From Alkalihalobacillus alcalophilus ATCC 27647 = CGMCC 1.3604 (GTDB lineage: Bacteria > Bacillota > Bacilli > Bacillales > Bacillaceae_D), in assembly GCF_000292245.2 (NCBI RefSeq), contig NZ_ALPT02000131.1, positions 1-6,717 of the forward strand: a stretch of 6,717 nucleotides of DNA. The letters are read 5' to 3'. Below are positions 1-5,679 of this stretch, piece by piece. A program made the position numbers and the translations under genes. The notes beneath the pieces were generated by a model that was given only the letters and a program-made list of their open reading frames with translations, was not told the origin of the DNA and ran no database searches. The stretch's first letter is position 1. Each line of letters begins with the position of its first letter.

Positions 1-6
1 ACATAA

Positions 7-38
7 CCTTTTTTATGCAAAGCTTTACATAAAAAAGG
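7..38. repeat. 32-bp near-perfect palindrome at the window edge
   Basis: CCTTTTTTATG (7-17) is the exact reverse complement of CATAAAAAAGG (28-38). The centre contains AAAGCTTT, so the whole 32 bp is symmetric except for one mismatched pair (18/27). It lies between an in-frame stop and the first recognisable IstA residues. It could be a real hairpin, the scar of a rearrangement, or an assembly effect at a contig end. Confidence 0.75.
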
Positions 39-855
39 AAAAATTGAACAGGTTGTGAAATACGTGAAAAATAACTTTGCGAAAAATCGTACGTTTGATA
101 ATTTAGTAGATTGGCAGGATTCGTGTATAAGGTGGTTAAAGCGCACGGGAAACTATAAGGTTCACCATAATACAAAAAAGAGACCTATTGATGTGTACGC
201 CCTGGAAAAGCAACACTTACAAAAAGTCTCCGGTACTTATATCTTTGAAAAAATCTTTGCCTCTAGTATAACAAGAAATATACACAAGGACAATGTCATT
301 CGTGTTGATGGGAATCGATATAGCGTACCTTTAGGTACGTACCGAAAAGATAGCTCTAATATTGCTTATGTAGAAAAAGATGCGGAGCATCTATACATAC
401 GCTTGCAGCAAAACGGTCAAGTCTTAGCAAAGCATAAAATGGCTGAAGGAAAAGGTTTGGTCATTTCGGACCCTTCCCACAGAAAACGTAGCCAAACCAA
501 AAGGGAACTTTTCATTCAGCAAATTGAAAATGTCTTGGAGGATAAAGAGGCCGTAAAGTGGCTGATTGATAGACTAACTGAACAGTATCCTCGTCATTTA
601 ATTGACCAACTAAAAGTCGTTCAATCTGTTATCTTAAAATACCCACTTTTCGTGGAGGAAGCGATTCATGAAATGAGACGTTTGCGATTGAGAAGTGCTA
701 ATGATCTACGAGATATTGCTCATTCTATCGATATTCAAAGCCAGAAAAATACAAAGGGTATAGGGAGTGTAAACGAAAAGTATAAAGACCTCATTGCCCC
801 TGAACGAAAAAAGGACATTTATTTCAGTATTCTTCAAGGGGGAGAGAACCAATGA
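7..855 (+). CDS. istA: IS21-family transposase IstA, C-terminal part (5' truncated, possibly broken)
   Basis: IstA is the DDE integrase of IS21 elements; it cuts and joins the element ends together with IstB. Recognisable homology begins at about base 34 with KGKIE, the family motif that carries the last catalytic Glu of the DDE triad (codon 46-48). A VVKYVKNNF segment follows, then a beta-rich C-terminal domain and a basic tail. The N-terminal helix-turn-helix and the two catalytic Asp residues would lie upstream of the window. About 275 residues remain of a family length near 400-520. The frame is blocked by TAA at bases 4-6, immediately before a 32-bp palindrome, and the residues between the stop and KGKIE do not fit the usual family sequence. 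The gene is therefore either a pseudogene or altered at this edge. A GTG at 55 could start a fragment, but no well-placed ribosome binding site supports it. The stop codon overlaps the istB start. Confidence 0.85.
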   Translation, partial: PFLCKALHKKGKIEQVVKYVKNNFAKNRTFDNLVDWQDSCIRWLKRTGNYKVHHNTKKRPIDVYALEKQHLQKVSGTYIFEKIFASSITRNIHKDNVIRVDGNRYSVPLGTYRKDSSNIAYVEKDAEHLYIRLQQNGQVLAKHKMAEGKGLVISDPSHRKRSQTKRELFIQQIENVLEDKEAVKWLIDRLTEQYPRHLIDQLKVVQSVILKYPLFVEEAIHEMRRLRLRSANDLRDIAHSIDIQSQKNTKGIGSVNEKYKDLIAPERKKDIYFSILQGGENQ

Positions 856-1625
856 GCCAACCATATGAAGTCCTTCAAGAGAAATGTCGAACTTTGCGAC
901 TCGCTGAAACGGCTAAAGAACTACCCAATCTTCTGAGAGAAGCTGAAGCAAAAAGCTGGACTTATTATGAGTTCATTCATGAGGTCCTAAGTTATGAGAT
1001 GAGTTGTAGAGAAAGAAAGAATAGCGAAAAACTAATGAAGTGGGCTGAGTTTCCAGAAGTTCTGACATTTGAAAACTATCGTTTGGAAGAACAGACAGCT
1101 ATTGGAGAGAAACAATTAAATATCTTAAAAGAACTAACATGGGTTGATGAATGCTTCACTCTTATTATGATGGGACCGACAGGTGTTGGGAAAACCCATT
1201 TATCAACAGCTCTAGGTATTCATTGTATTGAAAATGGGTACCAAGTGTCTTTTATATCTATGGATCGCTTAATCTATATCTTAAAGTCAAGAGACTATGT
1301 CGGAAAGTCCAGAACGAGATATAAGCGTATCACTGAATCGGATTTAATTATTATTGATGATGTCATGTATATGGCTTATGAACCTCAGGACGCTCACCTA
1401 TTCTTTCAGTTTATTTATGAAATGTATGATAAGGCAGCGTTCATCCTAACTTCTAATAAAGGTCCAGGTGAATGGGGAAAGTTTCTTGGAGATGAAACGT
1501 TAACGACAGCCATTTTAGACCGTCTTCTCCATCGAAGTGAGGTTTTAACTTTTAGCGATGAGCAGGATAGCATCAGAATGAAATACCGAAAAGCTTTATT
1601 TAACCATCAGAATATTGAATCTTAA
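852..1625 (+). CDS. istB: IS21-family helper ATPase IstB
   Basis: IstB is the AAA+ ATPase (DnaC-like) that binds target DNA and activates IstA for insertion. The 257 residues match the usual family length. Visible motifs are the Walker A GPTGVGKTH (108-116), the Walker B LIIIDD (165-170), a sensor-1-like ILTSNK (198-203), and the family signature ILDRLLHRS (221-229) with its arginines. The first 100 residues form the helical N-terminal domain thought to contact IstA. The ATG at 852 overlaps the istA stop (ATGA) and sits behind GGGGGAGAG, so the two genes are translationally coupled. The frame is intact with all key motifs, so this copy looks functional even though istA next to it may not be. 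It could in principle act in trans with another IstA of the same type. Confidence 0.95.
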   Translation: MSQPYEVLQEKCRTLRLAETAKELPNLLREAEAKSWTYYEFIHEVLSYEMSCRERKNSEKLMKWAEFPEVLTFENYRLEEQTAIGEKQLNILKELTWVDECFTLIMMGPTGVGKTHLSTALGIHCIENGYQVSFISMDRLIYILKSRDYVGKSRTRYKRITESDLIIIDDVMYMAYEPQDAHLFFQFIYEMYDKAAFILTSNKGPGEWGKFLGDETLTTAILDRLLHRSEVLTFSDEQDSIRMKYRKALFNHQNIES

Positions 1626-1639
1626 AGGGGGATAAAAAA

Positions 1640-1966
1640 GTGAATCTACTAAATGCTGAAGAAGCCGTTCAATTTTTCAATTCTTATGGATTAAAAGTCG
1701 ATGAAAAATCAGTAAAAGAATGGATTAAGGATATGGAAATGAAGGCTCCAGCCAATAAAAACCGTCCAATGATAGAAGAAGACCTTCATTGTTATAATCA
1801 TTGGTGCTTTGTGAGAGGTACTGCCTATGAGGAAGGGATTGATGATACAACCAAAATCGAAAGATTAGTGGAGGAGAATTTCCTTTTGAAAAAGGAAATC
1901 GAAAAGTTGAAAAAAGAGCAGGATCTATTAGAAGAAACGTTAGGAATGCCTGATAAATTGTTTTAA
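1640..1966 (+). CDS. Small third gene of the IS21 element, putative HTH plus coiled coil
   Basis: This 108-residue protein starts at GTG 1640, chosen because AAAGGGGGA ends 8 bases before it and no better start exists. It lies 14 bases after istB and inside the element's right end, so it is probably co-transcribed with istAB. Residues 1-55 (LLNAEEAVQFF..., then KSVKEWIKDM and a polar loop leading to EEDLHCYNHW) resemble a MerR/excisionase-like winged helix that reads a short DNA site; this is a resemblance in pattern only. Residues 70-100 are a charged heptad region (IERLVEENFLLKKEIEKLKK) that should form a dimerising coiled coil. Most IS21 elements carry only istA and istB, so the gene may be an accessory factor that binds the ends or represses transposition. 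The function is not established from what I can see. Confidence 0.8.
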   Translation: MNLLNAEEAVQFFNSYGLKVDEKSVKEWIKDMEMKAPANKNRPMIEEDLHCYNHWCFVRGTAYEEGIDDTTKIERLVEENFLLKKEIEKLKKEQDLLEETLGMPDKLF

Positions 1967-1975
1967 AAGCAAAAT

Positions 1976-2008
1976 GATTATTCCCCTGCCTTTATGGCGG
2001 GGATAATC
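1976..2008 (+). terminator. Stem-loop after the last IS21 gene, possible terminator
   Basis: GATTATTCCCCTGCC (1976-1990) pairs with GGCGGGGATAATC (1996-2008) over 13 base pairs with two bulged T residues and a TTTAT loop. It starts 10 bases after the stop of the third IS gene. No T-run follows, so it is a weak candidate for intrinsic termination on the plus strand. It may instead block transcripts entering the element from outside or stabilise the IS mRNA. Confidence 0.5.
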
Positions 2009-2067
2009 AAACTGTTGAATCTTAATTGATGAAAACTGTTTAAAATTATTTGTTGAAAACTGTTTAA
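2009..2067. repeat. Three subterminal repeats of the IS21 right end, 24-bp period
   Basis: TTGATGAAAACTGTTTAA (2026-2043) and TTGTTGAAAACTGTTTAA (2050-2067) differ at one base. A shorter copy of the core, AAACTGTT, lies at 2009-2016. The cores recur exactly 24 bp apart, and the presumed end of the element (CA, 2084-2085) is 24 bp beyond the last one. IS21 elements are known to carry multiple repeated sites inside their ends, thought to bind the transposase, so these are best read as IstA binding sites. Confidence 0.75.
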
Positions 2068-2073
2068 TTCTAC

Positions 2074-2102
2074 TTGACGGTTACAGCCAAATACTCCATA
2101 AA
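2074..2102 (+). promoter_or_regulatory. Possible hybrid promoter across the IS21 right junction
   Basis: TTGACG (2074-2079, 5 of 6 to the sigma-A -35 box) lies within the element's terminus. CATAAA (2097-2102, 4 of 6 to the -10 box) lies 17 bp further on, in the flanking DNA. Transcription would run out of the element into the small genes at 2213 and 2346. An outward -35 at the right end is known for IS21, where it forms a junction promoter in tandem copies. Confidence 0.4.
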
Positions 2103-2212
2103 TGTTAATGCAACTACGGTATCCCTTTTCACTAATAGCATTATTGTATGGGGGAGCGAGAAATATACGGTGACTGCACCACTCAAATTGTAAAAAAAAT
2201 AGGAGGTTTCCC

Positions 2213-2353
2213 ATGATTATATCAGAAAAGCTCACTCAAGAAGAGCTCCTTAAACTACTAGTTGATATCAATTTAAAGGCTGAAGCAAATGAAAATCTTC
2301 AAGTAACGGAAGTGATAGAAGAGATTGTGGATAGGTTAAAGAGTTATGTGTAA
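2213..2353 (+). CDS. Small hypothetical protein, 46 residues
   Basis: I do not recognise this protein. The case for a real gene is a textbook ribosome binding site, AGGAGGT (2201-2207), 6 bases before ATG 2213, and coupling to the next gene, whose ATG (2346) lies inside its last codons. It begins MIISEKLTQEELLKLLVDIN and continues as an acidic, helix-forming chain with two predicted amphipathic helices (about residues 7-22 and 31-44). It has no cysteines, membrane segment or signal peptide. Its size and helical character would suit a small protein-protein interaction module, but that is only an inference. The gene begins 128 bp right of the IS21 end, so the element's insertion may have displaced its natural promoter. 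Confidence 0.65.
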   Translation: MIISEKLTQEELLKLLVDINLKAEANENLQVTEVIEEIVDRLKSYV

Positions 2354-2531
2354 AGAAGGCAATGTGAAGAACCCTTCTAAAAATAAAAAGTTTGATGAAT
2401 ATCCAAAATCGCTCAAAAAAGCCCTTCGTTATATTAGACAGGACGCAAAGTTAGAAGATTTGGACAAGATTGAGCGTACTTTCCTTGACTTTATTAAGAC
2501 ACGTCGGAAGGAATTGCAGCAAAAGCCATAA
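2346..2531 (+). CDS. Small basic hypothetical protein, 61 residues
   Basis: I do not recognise this protein. It is lysine/arginine-rich and helical: after a polar N-terminus (NPSKNKKFDEY) come two helices, SLKKALRYIRQDAK and LEDLDKIERTFLDFIKTRRK. The ATG at 2346 overlaps the end of the preceding 46-residue gene by 8 bases, implying translational coupling. A GTG at 2364 behind AAAGAAGG (2352-2359) is an alternative start giving 55 residues; its 4-base spacing is short, and the choice is open. An intrinsic terminator begins 4 bases after the stop, which supports the reading that these two small genes form a complete unit. The opposite charge of the pair, acidic then basic, would suit interacting partners, but nothing in the sequence proves this. 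Confidence 0.65.
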   Translation: MCKEGNVKNPSKNKKFDEYPKSLKKALRYIRQDAKLEDLDKIERTFLDFIKTRRKELQQKP

Positions 2532-2534
2532 CAA

Positions 2535-2592
2535 CCTCTATATAAAGTAGAAAAAAGAGTGTTTCTCTTTTATATAGAGGAGTTTTGTTTTG
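2535..2592 (+). terminator. Intrinsic terminator between convergent gene pairs
   Basis: CCTCTATATAAA (2535-2546) pairs with TTTATATAGAGG (2569-2580). The stem continues inward with one mismatch through AGAAA/TTTCT to an 8-base loop. AGTTTTGTTTT follows, so it acts for the plus-strand small genes ending at 2531. In the minus direction the tail is only TTGTTAT, so it would be weak for the ComK-like gene ending at 2651. Confidence 0.85.
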
Positions 2593-2650
2593 GTAATAAA
2601 AGTCTGAATAATTAGATTTTTTTGATTTGGATTCTCCGTTAAACAAACAT

Positions 2651-3154
2651 TTAATTAACACGTATGTTCCCCTTATGAGCATAAGTGTTTCCATCTCCAA
2701 ACCGAAAGACACAATAAGCGGTTCGGTGCATTTGTCGTTCTAATGTGGCGAATGAAATTGGGACGGTTAAGGTTTCTCGATTGACAAACTGGATAATCGA
2801 TTGAGTTGAATCAGTCGGGTGTTTTTTGTATAGATAGACATTATGAAAGAAAATCCAAATGTTATCAATCGATTGTGGGGAATGGGTTGGAAAAGCGTAC
2901 AGATTTTGTCTTGGGTTAATGGGAATGGGAACTTTGCTTTGGATTCCAGTGTTGTAGATGACGGCACTTTTTCTGCCGTCATAGGAGGCTCCTCCGTCTA
3001 AGCAGGCGGTATGGATGATTTGGTTGGGAGGTTGTTTGACTTTATACGATTGATGCATTTCCTTGACATAGGCATCGTGATCCATAGCATAAGCGGCACG
3101 GATATAGAGTGTTTCAGTGGATGGTTCATAAGAAGGGAAGAGGTTACGGGGCAT
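2651..3154 (-). CDS. comK: ComK-family competence transcription factor homologue, short C-terminus
   Basis: ComK is the DNA-binding master activator of natural competence in Bacillus; it binds paired AT-boxes (AAAA-N5-TTTT). This 167-residue protein matches the family core at residues 46-152: CLDGGASYDGRK (51-62) against CRFFGSSYAGRK in B. subtilis, then P-INPRQNLYAFPT (79-90), IWIFFHNV (99-106) and LTVPISFATLERQMHRTAY (129-147) against MELPISYNSFENQVYRTAW. The ATG at 3154 follows AAAGGAGA with good spacing. B. subtilis ComK is 192 residues and ends with a tail containing FMLYPK, the site recognised by the adaptor MecA for ClpCP degradation. Here the chain stops about 20 residues after RTAY and no such motif is present. 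It may be a second ComK-type paralogue, a truncated ComK, or a divergent regulator of other genes. It lies 64 bp downstream of an XRE regulator on the same strand, probably in one transcript. Confidence 0.85.
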   Translation of the reverse strand: MPRNLFPSYEPSTETLYIRAAYAMDHDAYVKEMHQSYKVKQPPNQIIHTACLDGGASYDGRKSAVIYNTGIQSKVPIPINPRQNLYAFPTHSPQSIDNIWIFFHNVYLYKKHPTDSTQSIIQFVNRETLTVPISFATLERQMHRTAYCVFRFGDGNTYAHKGNIRVN

Positions 3155-3218
3155 AATTAGATTCTCCTTTTTAATTGGAATGTTTTTGTAGTGTTGGTTT
3201 GCGTGGAGTAGGTTTTAG

Positions 3219-3533
3219 CTAGAGGTCTTCATTTTGTTGTTTGATTAATTTAACAAACTCTTCATCAATATGGTTCATTTCCTTTTCGAATATTTCTTTG
3301 CCAAAATAGTTACGGATCAGAAAGTAGGTTTGGTAATTCATCGTCGCATCTCCATTTTCGATTTTAACCAGATAGCGTTCGGAGATTTTAAGTTGATGAG
3401 CTAATTCATCTTGGGTGATATTTTTTACTTTGCGAAGCGAGCGTATAATGTTTCCAACTTCTTGGTTAATTTTCTCTTTTAACCGTTTTCGCTTTTTCAA
3501 ATCTTCTTCTTCAGGCGTTTCATAGTTTTTCAA
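3219..3533 (-). CDS. XRE/Cro-family helix-turn-helix regulator
   Basis: This is a 104-residue DNA-binding regulator. Residues 24-80 form an HTH_3-type fold, with the recognition region ITQDELAHQLKISERYLVKIENG (39-61) typical of the Cro/C1 family. It has a charged N-terminal extension (residues 4-24, KKRKRLKEK) and a helical acidic tail (85-104). The start is TTG 3533, chosen because AAAGGGGGG lies 8 bases upstream on the minus strand. An ATG at 3602 in the same frame would add 23 residues but has no ribosome binding site, and those residues do not resemble the family. It lies directly upstream of the ComK-like gene on the same strand, so it may control that gene and itself. It is small enough to be a simple repressor with no separate sensor domain. 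Confidence 0.85.
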   Translation of the reverse strand: MKNYETPEEEDLKKRKRLKEKINQEVGNIIRSLRKVKNITQDELAHQLKISERYLVKIENGDATMNYQTYFLIRNYFGKEIFEKEMNHIDEEFVKLIKQQNEDL

Positions 3534-3599
3534 CGAGGGTACCCCCCTTTTTAAAACTATCATCAGCCAATGGAAAAGAAGTGTGAATGAACGATAGGT

Positions 3600-3618
3600 C
3601 ATTTTATGACATTTTATG
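3600..3618. promoter_or_regulatory. Tandem 9-bp direct repeat, possible operator
   Basis: CATTTTATG occurs at 3600-3608 and again at 3610-3618. The 10-bp period is about one helical turn, so two protein subunits would contact the same DNA face. It lies 67-85 bp upstream of the XRE regulator start, within the intergenic region between divergent genes, and would suit autoregulation. Low-complexity AT-rich chance is possible. Confidence 0.35.
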
Positions 3619-3656
3619 GTTATAAAAGTGAATTTATTTTTGTTGTATAATCCTTG

Positions 3657-3686
3657 TTGGAATTCAATTAAAAATAAGAATATATA
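3657..3686 (+). promoter_or_regulatory. Candidate sigma-A promoter for the zinc-ribbon gene set
   Basis: TTGGAA (3657-3662) and TATATA (3681-3686) are separated by 18 bp, with 4 and 5 matches to the consensus boxes. Transcription would start near 3692, about 45 bp before the start codon at 3738. A TATAAT at 3646-3651 is a better -10 but has no acceptable -35. Confidence 0.4.
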
Positions 3687-3737
3687 CCTAGTGTTTTCTT
3701 CCTTATAAATGTAAAATTAATTGTAAAAGGGGAGAGG

Positions 3738-4324
3738 ATGGGGCTCTTGTATATACCGGCTGTGTGTGGTTATTGTGGTTTGATTTTTCCTTCTACTATT
3801 TATTATAAGAACAAGCTTACTCGGTCATCTTAAAGAACAATAAGCAAACTTGTCCTAGGTGTGCTAAGTTTGCGGATGTAATGAATGGGACCTTTAAAGT
3901 AGTCGATGGCGTCATCATTAAATTAAGGAGTACGGACATCTCCAAATTTGATAAAGCGAGACTGATAGATTTAACTAGTAAAATGGTCAATGATGATTTA
4001 CCTTTTGATACGTACACTAACGAATTAAAAAAGAATAAGGTGTTAAGTGAATTAATTGATTTATTCCCAAAAAGTAGGCAAGAAAAGTTAGCACTTATTA
4101 AGTTCACAGGTAAAGTATTACTCGCTTGTCTCACTTGGTATACAGCTTCTGAATTAGTCAGTATTAGCATTCAGAATACAGAAATCATTAATCAAATCTT
4201 TTATGAGGAACAACAACAATTGGATATACCTAATGAGAGAGAAACGAAAGAGTTGGATTTAGAACAGGAAGAGCAACCAAATATTCTAATGGCGATCGAT
4301 TTTATAAGTAAGAAAAAAAGGTAG
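3738..4324 (+). pseudogene. Zinc-ribbon protein gene, split by a frameshift
   Basis: The gene starts at ATG 3738 behind AAAAGGGGAGAGG. The first frame reads MGLLYIPAVCGYCGLIFPST and stops at TAA 3831-3833. The second frame, open from 3809, continues SVILKNNKQTCPRCAKFADV and runs to the stop at 4322-4324. Together they give two CxxC pairs (codons 3765/3774 and 3851/3860) about 26 residues apart, a four-cysteine zinc ribbon followed by GTFKVVDGVI. This matches a layout I recall for Bacillales proteins of the CGxIFPS...CPRC type. A one-base loss near 3805-3820 restores a single reading. Downstream come a helical charged domain, one hydrophobic stretch (LALIKFTGKVLLACLTW) and an acidic Gln/Glu linker. 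Translation from an internal ATG at 3881 would omit the zinc ribbon and has no ribosome binding site. No convincing slippery heptamer is present, so mutation is more likely than programmed frameshifting; a sequencing error is possible. Confidence 0.7.
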
Positions 4325-4404
4325 GGGTTTAGGTAGTTTTAAATGGTATTTAGGAGAGGTGGTCTCATCGTTATGAACCTGTGTTGGAGGAAGGAGTTGA
4401 ATCA

Positions 4405-5658
4405 ATGAATAAAGGGAAAAGTGGAGAGTTATCGGATTTGTATTTTATATTTGCTGATAATGTGTATGAAAAGTATCTCACTTATGAGAAGTTTAAAGCA
4501 TTGTTAAATTTCTACTCGTTGCTTTATGATCGAATTATCATTCCGGATGCATTTTTTATTAATAATAAGCATTTATTGAAATTTTTAAGTTCACCAGAAG
4601 GACAATTGTATATAAAGAACGGGATTATCGTTCCATCTGTGAGAAAAGGGCCTGCAGACATGGTGGAAATCTATCATCATTTTAAAAGCTCTAATTTACT
4701 AGTAAGGAATGAGTTTAGTTCTCTTGATACCTTGAATATTTTAGAGAAGATTGACTTAGAAAAGGCGATAAAATGGGATGTCGATCAGATCTCTCTCCAT
4801 TTTACTAACAATGTATTAGAAAATCTTTATACGTTAGACATTGATAAGAAAGCGAAGGAAATTTGGCTAGGAAATATAAATGACTGTATGCAAAGCGGTA
4901 AGTTTACGAGAAAAAATTTACACGAACAAACAGCAAAGAATCCGTATCTTGATCGGGTGACAAAAGAGACCATAACAAGATACATTGATATTTCTTATAA
5001 TTTCAATATACCCAATTATCTTCGTACATCAGCTGCTTATCCAGAGCTTCTTGCCAAAAGTCTCCATAGTAAAGTGACTCCGGAGCAAGTTTTTTTCAAT
5101 AGTGATTTAGCAAATAAGCAGATGGACCATCTTTCAAAAGAGGAATATCTTTCGACAAGCTTGTTTAATGAAGGAGTGCTTACTGCTCTTGAAGCAGAAC
5201 AAATTATACATATTAGAAAACAAAAAGCATACAAGACCTTACTAAAAGGTCTCAAGAAAATGGAAGATGAGAAACATGAATCGAAACTAGAAGCCGCTCT
5301 CTTTGATTTCATTTACATGTACGAACAGGAATTGCCTCAAATGATTACGAAGGAAATTAAAGAAAAGATAGGAAAAGAAAAAAGAAACTTAAAGATTCAA
5401 ACGTTTGGAAGAGGAGCACTTGCGAGTGACGGTGTGAGTAGTGGAGTAAGCTTATTCCTAGAAAGCCTCCAAGAGTTTGTAGGAGGGAAGGTGATTGGAA
5501 GTGCAGTCAATATCATGCTTCGTCCTATGTCTAGAAAAACAGAGAGAGAAATAAAGAAGCTAGATTTTAAAGGGAAGCAAATGGTTGAGAAGATCAAGAG
5601 CGAACAGAACATTTATGACACAATTAATTCCTTTTCAATCAATTCACTTAAGCCATAA
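4405..5658 (+). CDS. Uncharacterised 417-residue protein
   Basis: I do not recognise this family. The start is ATG 4405, 8 bases after AAGGAG; an in-frame GTG at 4381 would overlap that site. Residues 11-80 alternate strands and helices: LYFIFADNVYE (12-22), a helix, DRIIIPDAFFIN (42-53), a helix, then GIIVPSV (73-79). Conserved-looking acidic residues (Asp18, Asp42, Asp48) sit at strand ends, a layout reminiscent of nucleotide-binding or PIN-like folds; this is a guess. The middle (100-330) is mostly helical and highly charged. Residues 335-372 are glycine- and serine-rich and moderately hydrophobic (GVSSGVSLFLESLQEFVGG), possibly an amphipathic membrane-touching segment. The last 45 residues are strongly basic. 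There is no signal peptide. It lies 80 bp after the zinc-ribbon gene and 21 bp before the NUDIX gene with no terminator in between, suggesting one operon. A shared role with the NUDIX enzyme is plausible but unproven. Confidence 0.85.
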   Translation: MNKGKSGELSDLYFIFADNVYEKYLTYEKFKALLNFYSLLYDRIIIPDAFFINNKHLLKFLSSPEGQLYIKNGIIVPSVRKGPADMVEIYHHFKSSNLLVRNEFSSLDTLNILEKIDLEKAIKWDVDQISLHFTNNVLENLYTLDIDKKAKEIWLGNINDCMQSGKFTRKNLHEQTAKNPYLDRVTKETITRYIDISYNFNIPNYLRTSAAYPELLAKSLHSKVTPEQVFFNSDLANKQMDHLSKEEYLSTSLFNEGVLTALEAEQIIHIRKQKAYKTLLKGLKKMEDEKHESKLEAALFDFIYMYEQELPQMITKEIKEKIGKEKRNLKIQTFGRGALASDGVSSGVSLFLESLQEFVGGKVIGSAVNIMLRPMSRKTEREIKKLDFKGKQMVEKIKSEQNIYDTINSFSINSLKP

Positions 5659-5679
5659 AATGGTGAGGAGTACTAAAAC

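Larger units (their letters stand above)
1..2085 (+). mobile_element. IS21-family insertion sequence, right-hand part
   Basis: The istA-istB gene order with a 4-base ATGA overlap is diagnostic of the IS21 family. The left end and the 5' half of istA lie outside the window. The right terminus is placed at 2085. The sequence there ends TTGACGGTTACA, whose reverse complement starts TGTAACCGTCAA, matching the TG...CA tips of the family, and a set of 24-bp-spaced repeats lies just inside it. The left inverted repeat and the target duplication cannot be checked here. The element carries an extra small gene after istB. The family assignment is secure; the exact end is inferred. Confidence 0.85.

Noticed and set aside
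1978..2235. Minus-strand open frame of 85 codons across the IS21 right end
   Set aside because: It spans the IS terminus, the end repeats and the next gene's ribosome binding site. Its composition is random-looking and it resembles no known family.
2494..2712. Minus-strand open frame of 72 codons overlapping the ComK-like 3' end; considered as a frameshifted ComK tail
   Set aside because: The translation does not resemble the ComK C-terminus and has no FMLYPK-like motif. It runs through the terminator hairpin and the opposite small gene.
3534..3602. N-terminal extension of the XRE regulator to ATG 3602
   Set aside because: There is no ribosome binding site before 3602, whereas TTG 3533 has AAAGGGGGG at good spacing. 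The extra residues are also read from the probable promoter and operator region.
3795..3835. Programmed ribosomal frameshifting in the zinc-ribbon gene
   Set aside because: No clear X-XXY-YYZ slippery heptamer and no evident downstream hairpin were found, so an ordinary indel is simpler.
3817..4170. Minus-strand open frame of 117 codons
   Set aside because: It is the reverse complement of the zinc-ribbon gene body, has no ribosome binding site and no recognisable motif.
5037..5612. Two minus-strand open frames inside the 417-residue gene
   Set aside because: Both are antisense shadows of a well-supported gene and lack ribosome binding sites.
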